This document shows positions 47,601 to 54,163 of a stretch of DNA of 64,000 nucleotides, piece by piece. Numbering within the stretch: the first letter of the stretch is position 1; each line of letters opens with the position of its first letter. The DNA is from Bacteroidetes bacterium GWE2_42_24. GTDB lineage: Bacteria > Bacteroidota > Bacteroidia > Bacteroidales > TTA-H9. The stretch is taken from NCBI GenBank assembly GCA_001768515.1, contig MEOA01000019.1, positions 1 to 64,000 of the forward strand, in the 5' to 3' direction. A model generated the notes under the pieces. It was not told the origin of the DNA. It saw only the letters and a list, made by a program, of their open reading frames with translations, and did not search any database. A program made the translations under genes and the position numbers.

Positions 47601-47958
47601 AATTGGCGGAATCTGTTATAAACTGACCAGCCACAACATAACCTAACGGATGAAGGGTTTCAGGAAGCTTTATAACCAATTCCCCGAGACCTATCTCATT
47701 AATATATAGTGACGCTATATCGGATATACCGGGATATTCTGAGAAGGAATTTGGAAATTGGCGATAATTAATGAAGCGAAAGTTATCACAAACTGAATTT
47801 CCAATTATTATCATGCCAACTGAGGCAAGTCGAGTTCCATTTTCATCGAAAACAACTATACCTAAATTAGTTGATTTCGCCAACTGACTAACCTGACCCA
47901 AAAGCACAGTATACTCATCTACTGCACATTGAATAACATTCGATTCGTCACTAAACAT
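44629..47958 (-). CDS. Hybrid PAS sensor histidine kinase with response-regulator receiver
   Basis: 1,109 residues from the ATG at 47958; an in-frame ATG at 48021 would add 21. I prefer the inner start because a -7 box TATCTTTG lies at 47992-47999, inside the longer reading, 34-41 bp before this ATG. The N-terminal ~170 residues resemble a PocR-type sensor (conserved GYVVAGQF). Four PAS/PAC units follow (about 210-330, 335-460, 465-580, 590-720). The HisKA box SHEIRTP contains the phosphorylatable H739, followed by the HATPase (DTGIGI and GTGLGL) and a receiver with phospho-acceptor D1034 in LMDINLG. No HTH is present, so the output must pass to another protein. Confidence 0.9.
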   Translation of the reverse strand: MFSDESNVIQCAVDEYTVLLGQVSQLAKSTNLGIVVFDENGTRLASVGMIIIGNSVCDNFRFINYRQFPNSFSEYPGISDIASLYINEIGLGELVIKLPETLHPLGYVVAGQFITDSANWSMSKAEESLQKPCLFQEPRRQDFIPFYELEDLVSSTEFIVRLFSGLKNQDINGLNFHRKIEVEIENNETEIKWAGLSDEGRKEDDFRQLFDHAHDAIIIFRPEGEIVLDVNQHASLVYGFTREEFIGLSLIDITVDPIAGAKHMAEFRKGQGTISMDSQQRTKEGRILDLEIKASTINYRGETAILTINRDITRRKEAERRLRESEALFRNLTENLTDVVWTMDINGKFLYISPSVLRHRGVSPEEAMIQKIGEVVTPESYKLVKDIAKKVKMRIMAGERPEPFTFDIEQVHKNGSKIWSEVLLNSVFDDSGNFLHFLGVSRDITIYRLTEEKLSRSETKYRYLIDHLHAGVLVYAADASIILSNQEASRILGKGLESLQGSSDSDGGWHFVDEERKHLTRDQCPAIQVLKTQTPISNRILGVVCEVSGDINWALVDAYPEYDASGNLIQVVVTLIDISWRKSAEDNLFKLNKRLNLATLAAGMGIWDWDIKSGAMEWDENMFKLLEIDQHNCTNYGDSWRQRVHPDDRESTLLAVEKAVQHDEELTIEFRIVLDDKSIRYLKGFATIIRDADESAIRMIGVNIDISTLKKTELEIMAARVKAEEVSLLKSRLMANLSHEIRTPLTGIMGFAEFLVSDLADETHRTMAENILQSGERLLHTLTGILDLSVAETQNPRDEYNVVNIARLVRQCADSAAMAVIAAGLILEVNDSDTTLTTVTNAVLVEKILNNLISNAIKFTREGTISLSYGKGTADNKSIVWITVKDTGIGIAQEHLGLIFDEFRQVSEGASRAFEGTGLGLHVSQRFAQMIGGTLAVESVLGQGSSFSLYLPLSPFPLVNDPEKSATPEKEFSDYSDLLFNRPKPYILLVEDDEPSAMVATSILEDSCRVVRVKSGEEAVDRANTLRFDGILMDINLGNGISGLTAVELIRLQQENKLVPIAAITANAFSHHRHEYLSRGCSHYLSKPFSRKELLVLIHQMLNPDIKKK

Positions 47959-47991
47959 TAAAATTGTTTTCTTTGTACTAAAAAGCGGTCT

Positions 47992-47999
47992 CAAAGATA
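47992..47999 (-). promoter_or_regulatory. Promoter -7 box of the hybrid kinase gene
   Basis: On the minus strand TATCTTTG, with TATG 19 bp upstream (near consensus TTTG). It lies inside the first 10 codons of the longest reading of the gene and supports a start at 47958. Confidence 0.55.
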
Positions 48000-48300
48000 G
48001 ATAATTTTTACAACTTTCCATATATCACACAATACTTTACAAATTCTGGAAACGTCATTTCAGCATGACAGAGAAACGTATATAGTTTACGAGTGCGAAA
48101 AACAATCATCTCATTTTAAAAATTGGAAAACAGACAACTGCTTTGAAGCAGGCCAAAACAAATTCCGGAGTCAAGATTTCAGAAGTTGGGAACCAAGTCA
48201 ATATCAAACATGGAATAAAACTTTTAAAGCTACATAGGTATTGACGAATTGACAAAATCAAAACTTTCTATTCTTCATCCTGAAAATCCTCAAAAAAAGT

Positions 48301-48328
48301 AAAGGCGCACCATTACTGGCGCGCCTTT
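48301..48328 (-). terminator. Minus-strand hairpin terminator
   Basis: 8-bp arms AAAGGCGC and GCGCCTTT, with ACTTTTTTTG following on the minus strand. It could stop transcription coming from the small secreted genes at 48993-49912. Confidence 0.6.
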
Positions 48329-48904
48329 CGGGCTGCTGCAAAAACATCTGGAAAAACCAGATATCTCTCTACTTCTGCAGGTAACATAAATAGTTAACCT
48401 GCCTGCTCAAGTTAACTCTAGATTCTTCCTTCCGGGGGGCAATTCCTGGCTACCGGATTCGCCCACAGACGGAAGTCCATCCGCTGACGTTGTTAGATTT
48501 TGGTGACAGGTTAATGAATAGAGAATGTTTAGTTAAAGTATCTGATTAAAAATGGACAATGTATCTTAAAAAGCTGCAAAATAATTAACCACATACGCTG
48601 TCTGATTCCCCCTTCTTATGCTTTCCACTACGTGACATATATGTGTGTTGTTATCAGGGGCTGTGTTTAAAAATGCTTACTATGTATTCCGATTTTCGGG
48701 TCACGATTTGGATTAACAGATGGGATAGTATTGCTAAAAGAAATCTATGGTTATGAATATCGATTAAAGTATAAACTAAACAACCACGTTTTAATATACA
48801 AAACGTGAAAACATGTTGATCAGATGGTTACGCCCGGGCTTAAGCCTGAGAACTGGTAAGGTTGGTGTGATAAACAGGTAACGGCAAGCATTTTTATCAT
48901 CCAT

Positions 48905-48946
48905 GTTCCTGGGGGCAACATCCGGCTGAGGATGTTGCCCCGGAAC
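48905..48946. other. Strong stem-loop downstream of the small secreted genes
   Basis: GGGGCAACATCC (48912-48923) and GGATGTTGCCCC (48930-48941) form a perfect 12-bp stem with a 6-base loop. It is extended by outer arms GTTCC (48905-48909) and GGAAC (48942-48946) with a 2-base bulge. No T-run follows on either strand, so it may be an RNA-processing or stability element rather than a simple terminator. Confidence 0.6.
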
Positions 48947-48992
48947 AGAAGGCTGGAAAGACCAGCAGGAACTGATTTTGGTTGCAGGTACA

Positions 48993-49370
48993 CTAAAAAC
49001 TAACACTCAGGAAATGCGTCTGCTGATAGAGGTCTGCAGTATTCACAGGCTGAATCTGATCATACCTCACAGGCGCAAGTTGACTCATATAATGAACCCT
49101 GACTTTAACGATATAAAATGGAAAATTCACCAGATATGGAACAACACAAGTCAGACTAACAACATTCCCCCCGTTCTGCAACCAATCGACCGGATTTGCA
49201 GAGGTGATGGTATATGTATTCCCAAGAATATCACATACCTCAAAAAATGCTGTGTACTGAGTGTTGATCTGATCTTCGATTTTAAGTTTTACGTTAATCG
49301 TCTGGGCATTAGCTACCACCGCAAAAAACATGATGAATGCAGCGATAATCATTCGGGAAACAGTTTTCAT
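48993..49370 (-). CDS. Small secreted protein of unknown function
   Basis: 125 residues with a clear signal peptide (KTVSRMIIAAFIMFFAVVANAQ, cleavage after ANA). The mature part is beta-rich and acidic-neutral, with segments INVKLKIEDQINTQYTAFFEVCDILGNTYTI and two cysteines. No domain I recognise. It lies 11 bp downstream of another secreted gene, with which it probably forms a two-gene operon. I found no sorting domain, so the product would stay in the periplasm or outer membrane, or be released by another route. Confidence 0.75.
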   Translation of the reverse strand: MKTVSRMIIAAFIMFFAVVANAQTINVKLKIEDQINTQYTAFFEVCDILGNTYTITSANPVDWLQNGGNVVSLTCVVPYLVNFPFYIVKVRVHYMSQLAPVRYDQIQPVNTADLYQQTHFLSVSF

Positions 49371-49381
49371 AACAGTTTAGA

Positions 49382-49912
49382 TTAGATAAGGCTTGATATA
49401 AAAAAGAGTACAGCAACCTGTTCTCCCCTAAATGGTAAATCAAATAAGTTATGGGGATTGCAGGTGGGCATAATTTCTTTATCGGCAGGATGAAATAGTT
49501 GCGGTAATATAACGGAGACGTCACTTTGTTCAATCCAAACAGAAACCAGAATGGTGGTATCACTGTTGACTAAAACGCTCCACTGTCGGTCGTCAATCTC
49601 TACTTCGAGATTTGCGCTACAGGTGAGTGCAAAAGGACCAAGAATTGTTTGCTGATCTGTGGTGGCAACGTAAACAGTAGCACTACAGGATGATTCCGTA
49701 TGATTTGTTGAGCTTGAACCTGTAATCAGCACCTTTCGCTTACCATCAGTAACATTTTCGCCACCAGAACTCTCCGAAAAGACTTCCTGAGATTCAACCA
49801 CTACATTATAGGATGGAATTGGATTTTGAGCCAGTAAGTCAACACTCAAAAAAACTGGCAGTACTGCCATAAGGATAATTAGTAAAAACGAACAACGTTG
49901 ACCAGCTTTCAT
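49382..49912 (-). CDS. Small secreted protein of unknown function
   Basis: 176 residues, with a signal peptide ending in LLAQ (about 1-29). The mature chain is rich in Ser/Thr and Val with predicted beta strands (KRKVLITGSSSTN, SATVYVATTDQQ, LEVEIDDRQW). It has three cysteines and no recognised domain. The next gene follows after 11 bp. A long hairpin sits in the leader (49972-50015), between this start and the response-regulator gene stop at 50127. The pair lies next to the regulator/kinase genes, but no functional link is shown. Confidence 0.75.
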   Translation of the reverse strand: MKAGQRCSFLLIILMAVLPVFLSVDLLAQNPIPSYNVVVESQEVFSESSGGENVTDGKRKVLITGSSSTNHTESSCSATVYVATTDQQTILGPFALTCSANLEVEIDDRQWSVLVNSDTTILVSVWIEQSDVSVILPQLFHPADKEIMPTCNPHNLFDLPFRGEQVAVLFFISSLI

Positions 49913-49971
49913 TGACTAAGGTATTGAAAGCAACAAAAATATACGAAAAACAATCACAATTACAAAATAAT

Positions 49972-50015
49972 TTCCTCCAAATTAATGGCGGTTTCCCGCC
50001 ATTAATTCGGAGGAA
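49972..50015. other. Large near-perfect stem-loop in the leader of the secreted gene pair
   Basis: AATTAATGGCGG (49980-49991) pairs with CCGCCATTAATT (49996-50007) around a 4-base loop. The outer TTCCTCC (49972-49978) pairs with GGAGGAA (50009-50015) across one mismatch, giving about 19 base pairs. It lies 60-103 bp upstream of the 49912 start and downstream of the regulator stop. It could end regulator transcription or be an RNA element in the leader. Confidence 0.7.
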
Positions 50016-50085
50016 TCTCTTTAAAAACTTCCTAGAAATAAATTATTTAAGATTTTTCTTAAGGAAATGCAGCTTCAATTGGGAG

Positions 50086-50104
50086 GGAAAAACTCCCTCC
50101 AGAT
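50086..50104. terminator. Possible terminator of the TPR-kinase/regulator operon
   Basis: Arms GGAGGGA and TCCCTCC around AAAAC. It lies about 25 bp after the regulator stop (50127) on the minus strand, but lacks a long T-run. Confidence 0.35.
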
Positions 50105-50126
50105 TAAAAACACTTTCCAAAAAATG

Positions 50127-50765
50127 CTATGGCAAGAGACCAATTTTGATACATTTTACTACCAATTCAATGGTTGTGCCGACCCGAAGTTTCTCCCTCA
50201 TCTGACGAAGGCTTTTCTCTACCCCCGACAGTTTCATATCCATCAAAACTGCAATTTCTTTCTGCTGGCAACCCTTCCTCATTAACCTGAGAATCTCCAA
50301 CTGACCGTCTGACAGAATGAGATCTGATTTTGTGACAGATATTTTATCAGGCGACCGACCGGTTGCAGATTCAGCGTTCTTTTTCCTCTCCGCGAAGGCC
50401 TGGGTAATACCTGATAGTACTTGTTTGATCTCTCGTGCATCAGCCACCTTCTCTATATAACCATCCGCACCGGCACTAAGTGTTTTAATCTTCCAGATTT
50501 CTCTGGACTCGGTCGAGAAAATCACTACGGGTGAATGAGGATAAGCCTCTTTTATTCTTCTGATGTTGTCGATGGGATCTGAATTAGATCCCAAAAAAAG
50601 ATCGAGCAATACCAGATTAAAACGGTCTTCGCCGAACTTCCGGATGGCATTATCGACAGTATCAGTATGACACGTCAAACAAACTCCATCCCGACGTCCA
50701 CGGAACATTTCCTGTATTCCTTTTGAGATGATTGGATGGTCGTCAATTAATAATATTCTTATCAT
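50127..50765 (-). CDS. LuxR/NarL-type response regulator
   Basis: 212 residues. The receiver domain has the acidic pair ILLIDDHP and the phospho-acceptor D55 in LVLLDLFLG. The C-terminal HTH is of the LuxR type (SDGQLEILRLMRKGCQQKEIAVLMDMKLSGVEKSLRQMREKL). It is translated 10 bp after the TPR-kinase gene, so the two form a classical two-component pair in one operon. Typical targets are nearby genes, which could include the secreted pair or the divergent Tc toxin gene. This is an inference from position. Confidence 0.95.
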   Translation of the reverse strand: MIRILLIDDHPIISKGIQEMFRGRRDGVCLTCHTDTVDNAIRKFGEDRFNLVLLDLFLGSNSDPIDNIRRIKEAYPHSPVVIFSTESREIWKIKTLSAGADGYIEKVADAREIKQVLSGITQAFAERKKNAESATGRSPDKISVTKSDLILSDGQLEILRLMRKGCQQKEIAVLMDMKLSGVEKSLRQMREKLRVGTTIELVVKCIKIGLLP

Positions 50766-50775
50766 TTTAATTAAG

Positions 50776-52587
50776 TCAATTAAGTTTCAATGCAATTCTC
50801 CAAATAGCACCACCCGAAGTGCCGCTTACATGGGTTAGCTTTGCCCCGATTAGCATTGCACGGTGATAAAGACCCTTAACCCCCGATCCTGCTATCATCG
50901 TCACCGGAAAACCTGGACCGGTATCTGAGACAGTCACCACCAATTGATTACCAATATCTTTGCCATCAATCGTTATTGTGCATCCGGGTGCATGGACAAC
51001 AGAATTCTGCACCATTTCAGTAATCATCCGTAGAAGGTGCATGCGTTTGTCATCAGATGGTTCCTGATGAATCTCAAATCTGGTGGTAATTGCTGCATTA
51101 TAACATTGATGGTAGGTCTGGGCAATCAACGCTACCGACTCTGCAAATGTAAGCGATGGATGACTAAACTGAAGCAGATGACTCATATTTCTGATATTCA
51201 TCCGGGCTTTATTTAGTGCCTCCTCTTTATTCCCGGTATTCCCGCTGATTGCTGCAGCAAGAAGTCCTGCAATGTCGTGCAATTCCCTCCCCAGGTTAAT
51301 AGTGGTCATATCGTTTGCAAGGATGATTTCAGCGGCAGATTCCAACTTCTGCCTGCCGAATTTCAGCTTCTGACGTTGTCGGTACCATACAAAGGCCGCA
51401 ACTACGAGCAGAAGGGCAAAAAAGGTGACAACAAACCAAAGCTGAAGAATAATCAATTCGCGACGATTGTCCTCTATGCTTCGGGCCTGATCTCTGATTT
51501 GTTCATCCTTCTGCTGAACGTCGTGCATTGTCATCAATAGCCGCAACTGGGCAGCCCCCGACAAAGCGACAGCTCTTTCACGTGCATCAAGTGCCAGTTT
51601 CTGCTGAACCTGTGCCTCCTGAAAACGTCCCTGCATCACGAGAATATCCGCATAACTATCATGCAGGGTCGACAACCAATCGTAATTGCCTATACTTTTA
51701 CATAAAGGTAAGGCTGAATCAGCAAAAATCACATTAGCCTCTCCAAAATGCCCGGTCTCAGCATAAGCATATCCCAACAAATTTAAGGCTGCCACAGTGA
51801 TAAGCGGATAATTATTTCCCAAAACTTTCAACGATTCCCTGAGAAGCGGGAAGGCCTGATAAGGCGGCAGGTCAACAGCCAGATTCAACAATGCGCTTCC
51901 AAGTTGAAAGTCGGCACCTTTAACCTGACGCAATATCTGAAGTCCTTCATTTTGCATCCTGATAAGACTCATATCATTGGTATCTATAACCTTTGCCATA
52001 TTTAAAACCGTAACAGCATAACCGACCTCCCTTGGCATTTCGCGGGAAATTTTAAACGCTTGCCTGAAAATTCTCACCGCCTCGACCGAATCACTCATCG
52101 TGAGTCGCAGAACAGCCAGATCATTCAGAATCAATGCAGCAAGATCTGGGTGATCTGATTCAAGTGCCAGTTTCCTCGCCTTTATCAGGTATGGAAGTGC
52201 TCCGTTTTTATCACCCGCCCTGATCAACAGGGCACCTATATTGGAATTCAGATAGGCCAGTAGATCATTGTCATTACAGTGTCTGGAAATTTGTAAAGCC
52301 TTCAGGTAGCAGTTGTATGCCGAATCAGGACAGGCCATGTTATTTGAATTACCCAGATAGAAAATGCCATAGGCTATCTGACATGAGTCACCGGATTGTC
52401 GGGCCATTTCAAGCGCTTTATAACCATATTTCCGCGCAAGATTTGGATTTTGCTCACGCAGGTTAAAGCACAATTGCCCCAACTTTACCAGACTATCATT
52501 CTGCAAATTATGGGAAAAATTTTGAGCATGCAAACGATCCGTCAGAATCAGAAATAACAGACATATGAATAACCCTGAGTTTCTCAT
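50776..52587 (-). CDS. TPR-containing sensor histidine kinase (HisKA_3/NarX type)
   Basis: 603 residues. A signal-peptide-like N-terminus is followed by about eight tetratricopeptide-type helix pairs (30-370), one membrane segment (about 378-397, LWFVVTFFALLLVVAAFVWY), a coiled coil, and a HisKA_3 histidine at H437 in RELHDIAG. The HATPase region ends with DTGPGFP and SGVKGLYHRAMLIGAKL. This plan (periplasmic TPR sensor, membrane anchor, kinase) pairs with LuxR-type regulators in Bacteroidota. It starts near a -7 box TACCTTTG at 52604-52611 on the minus strand and is the first gene of the two-gene operon. The signal sensed is unknown. Confidence 0.93.
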   Translation of the reverse strand: MRNSGLFICLLFLILTDRLHAQNFSHNLQNDSLVKLGQLCFNLREQNPNLARKYGYKALEMARQSGDSCQIAYGIFYLGNSNNMACPDSAYNCYLKALQISRHCNDNDLLAYLNSNIGALLIRAGDKNGALPYLIKARKLALESDHPDLAALILNDLAVLRLTMSDSVEAVRIFRQAFKISREMPREVGYAVTVLNMAKVIDTNDMSLIRMQNEGLQILRQVKGADFQLGSALLNLAVDLPPYQAFPLLRESLKVLGNNYPLITVAALNLLGYAYAETGHFGEANVIFADSALPLCKSIGNYDWLSTLHDSYADILVMQGRFQEAQVQQKLALDARERAVALSGAAQLRLLMTMHDVQQKDEQIRDQARSIEDNRRELIILQLWFVVTFFALLLVVAAFVWYRQRQKLKFGRQKLESAAEIILANDMTTINLGRELHDIAGLLAAAISGNTGNKEEALNKARMNIRNMSHLLQFSHPSLTFAESVALIAQTYHQCYNAAITTRFEIHQEPSDDKRMHLLRMITEMVQNSVVHAPGCTITIDGKDIGNQLVVTVSDTGPGFPVTMIAGSGVKGLYHRAMLIGAKLTHVSGTSGGAIWRIALKLN

Positions 52588-53217
52588 CGCAATAGATTTG
52601 AAACAAAGGTAACATTTAAAACAAATTCATTTGTGACGATCGATTCTCAATGGTAATTTAAGATTCTTTGACTTTTGCTTCGACTGACACAGGAAAGGTC
52701 AATTCTCACGATCGCCTTAAACAACACCAAAGGACGCTACGCTAAAAGCAATCTTTCAATCCAGCATCAACTGCTCATCAGCTTTGAGTACCTTGAGGCC
52801 ATCACCGCTTGTCTGTTAAAAAAATACCGGAGATACACTTTATATAAACTAATCCTATACCTTTTCTGATACCATATAGCCGGAACAAAAACACGACTAC
52901 CAGATGGCGAACATATTGTGTAGGCTCTCATTGCAGACTCATTTCATTCCATAGCCAGACGTAAACTCTGACAAGCAAACCTAAAGCGAAAATTATCTGA
53001 TGATTTAACAAAAGAAATCAGACCATTTCATTGTTTTAACCGACTGTGATCCGTCCTTCCTGATTCAACTTCTCCGCAAGCTTAGATTCAATAGTGAACC
53101 ACATGACGCATTGCCGGCAGATTAGTTTGTTACACAACTTCATGAAATGAAATCCGTGAGAATATTCTTTTGAAAACTTTGATCTCTTTTTACCGTCCAT
53201 TACCGGGTTGCAACATA
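52588..53217. other. Intergenic region, left part of the gap before the Tc toxin gene
   Basis: No supportable gene. A short plus-strand frame at 52675-52869 and a minus-strand frame at 53036-53374 lack family features; the second overlaps the dispersed repeat. Confidence 0.45.
52604..52611 (-). promoter_or_regulatory. -7 box of the TPR-kinase operon
   Basis: TACCTTTG on the minus strand, 17-24 bp upstream of the start codon, matches TAnnTTTG. No clear -33 element is found. Confidence 0.45.
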
Positions 53218-53420
53218 CTATTAAATACCATTTACAAATTTCGTGCCGAAAATCACACATAATCATGCTTCCTTCATATATAAGATACCAAAACGTTACT
53301 ACAACCATAAGCGTTTCATAAGAAATATTCGAATTTGCCCTAACTTTGGTATGACTTTGATCTAACTGAGGCATAAAAGAGGGCTATAAAAACCAGATAT
53401 TCAATTGTTTAAAAAAATAA
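53218..53420 (-). repeat. Dispersed repeat, copy B
   Basis: Reverse-strand copy of the element at 16827-17028, with the same block order (AAACAATTGA, AAGTCATACCAAAGTTAGG, TTCTTATGAA, TTGTAGTAA, TATATGAAG, GGCACGA). Its minus-strand frame, from ATG at 53374, is open across the repeat and continues to 53036. The first ~55 codons of that frame include QSHTKVR, SYE and a V-V-V segment that also appear in copy A. It could be the better preserved copy of a small gene or mobile-element fragment. Confidence 0.7.
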
Positions 53421-54163
53421 TATTATGTGACCTTCCCTCACTTATTTTCTAAAATAAAGTGAAAATATTTTTCAACAGGGGCAAACCCAAGCGTTAATAC
53501 CTATCCAAATATCAGAATTTAGTGTACTTTATGGAAACAAAAATATTTCTGCCACCCTGATGGCCGACCCTGTTTTACCGGACAGGAAAAACATACCATA
53601 TATATGACTATAAAGTTTAACAGAGCAGGCCTTCCTACCTTCAGGACAGAAATATCGAAAGCACACTAATAAGATGTACCAGCCAGAGTGCGGGAAAGTA
53701 CCCCACTACCGACCACCAGGGTTGACCTCCCTGATCTTTTCAGGCATGGCAAAGGGCTTTTCTAACCAAAGTTTTCAGAAGAATATTAAAGTATTTGTCA
53801 CGCATATCACATATTATAAAACAGATACAGGTTCCATTCAAAAAAAACACAGTAAGATTACTATGAATACATGAAATTATTGCAATATAAAGAATACATT
53901 AAAAAAAGTTAAAAATGCATTTTAAGATAATAACCTATTTTTCGATTCGTTATTTTCGCATCATCATCCAAGGTCAAGTTTGAATTTAGAGAGAGATTCT
54001 GAATTTGACTTTATTTAGCTAATAGCCCTGTGCTATCAGTGCAAACAGCAATGTGTTTGCACCTGCAAGAATAGTTAAATCAATTTTCAACAATTTTCGT
54101 CAGGTGGTTATAATCCATCTGAATAATCCACAGACTGTACTTACAATTTAAAAATTTAACATC
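53421..54163. other. Intergenic leader region upstream of the Tc toxin gene
   Basis: AT-rich, no gene. It contains an AT-rich tract at 53880-53940, a -7-like TATTTTCG at 53951-53958 (one mismatch; no good -33), and the inverted repeat at 54039-54062. If the -7 is used, the toxin transcript would have a leader of about 200 bases containing the inverted repeat. Confidence 0.5.
54039..54062. promoter_or_regulatory. Inverted repeat GTGCAAACA-N6-TGTTTGCAC before the toxin gene
   Basis: Perfect 9-bp arms spaced by 6 bases, centred about 113 bp before the TcA start codon. It can be a binding site for a dimeric regulator or an RNA stem in the leader. Confidence 0.4.

Larger units (their letters stand above)
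48022..48992. other. 970-bp intergenic region with two hairpins
   Basis: No convincing gene. A small stem AAAGGCGC (48301-48308) with GCGCCTTT (48321-48328) is followed on the minus strand by a T-rich run, so it looks like a terminator. At 48905-48946 there is a much stronger structure (separate entry). A minus-strand frame at 48791-49006 has no family features. Confidence 0.6.

Noticed and set aside
48791..49006. 71-codon minus-strand frame next to the strong hairpin
   Set aside because: Overlaps the stem-loop and the end of a better-supported secreted gene; no signal or domain.
49912..50205. 97-codon plus-strand frame overlapping the stem-loop region
   Set aside because: It runs across the hairpin leader and the antisense end of the response-regulator gene; low-complexity composition, so a shadow frame.
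52675..52869. 64-codon plus-strand frame before the dispersed repeat
   Set aside because: No homology-like motif and no promoter with correct spacing.
53036..53374. 112-codon minus-strand gene
   Set aside because: Its first part coincides with the dispersed repeat and is broken in copy A; the rest matches no family, so it is reported only as part of the repeat.
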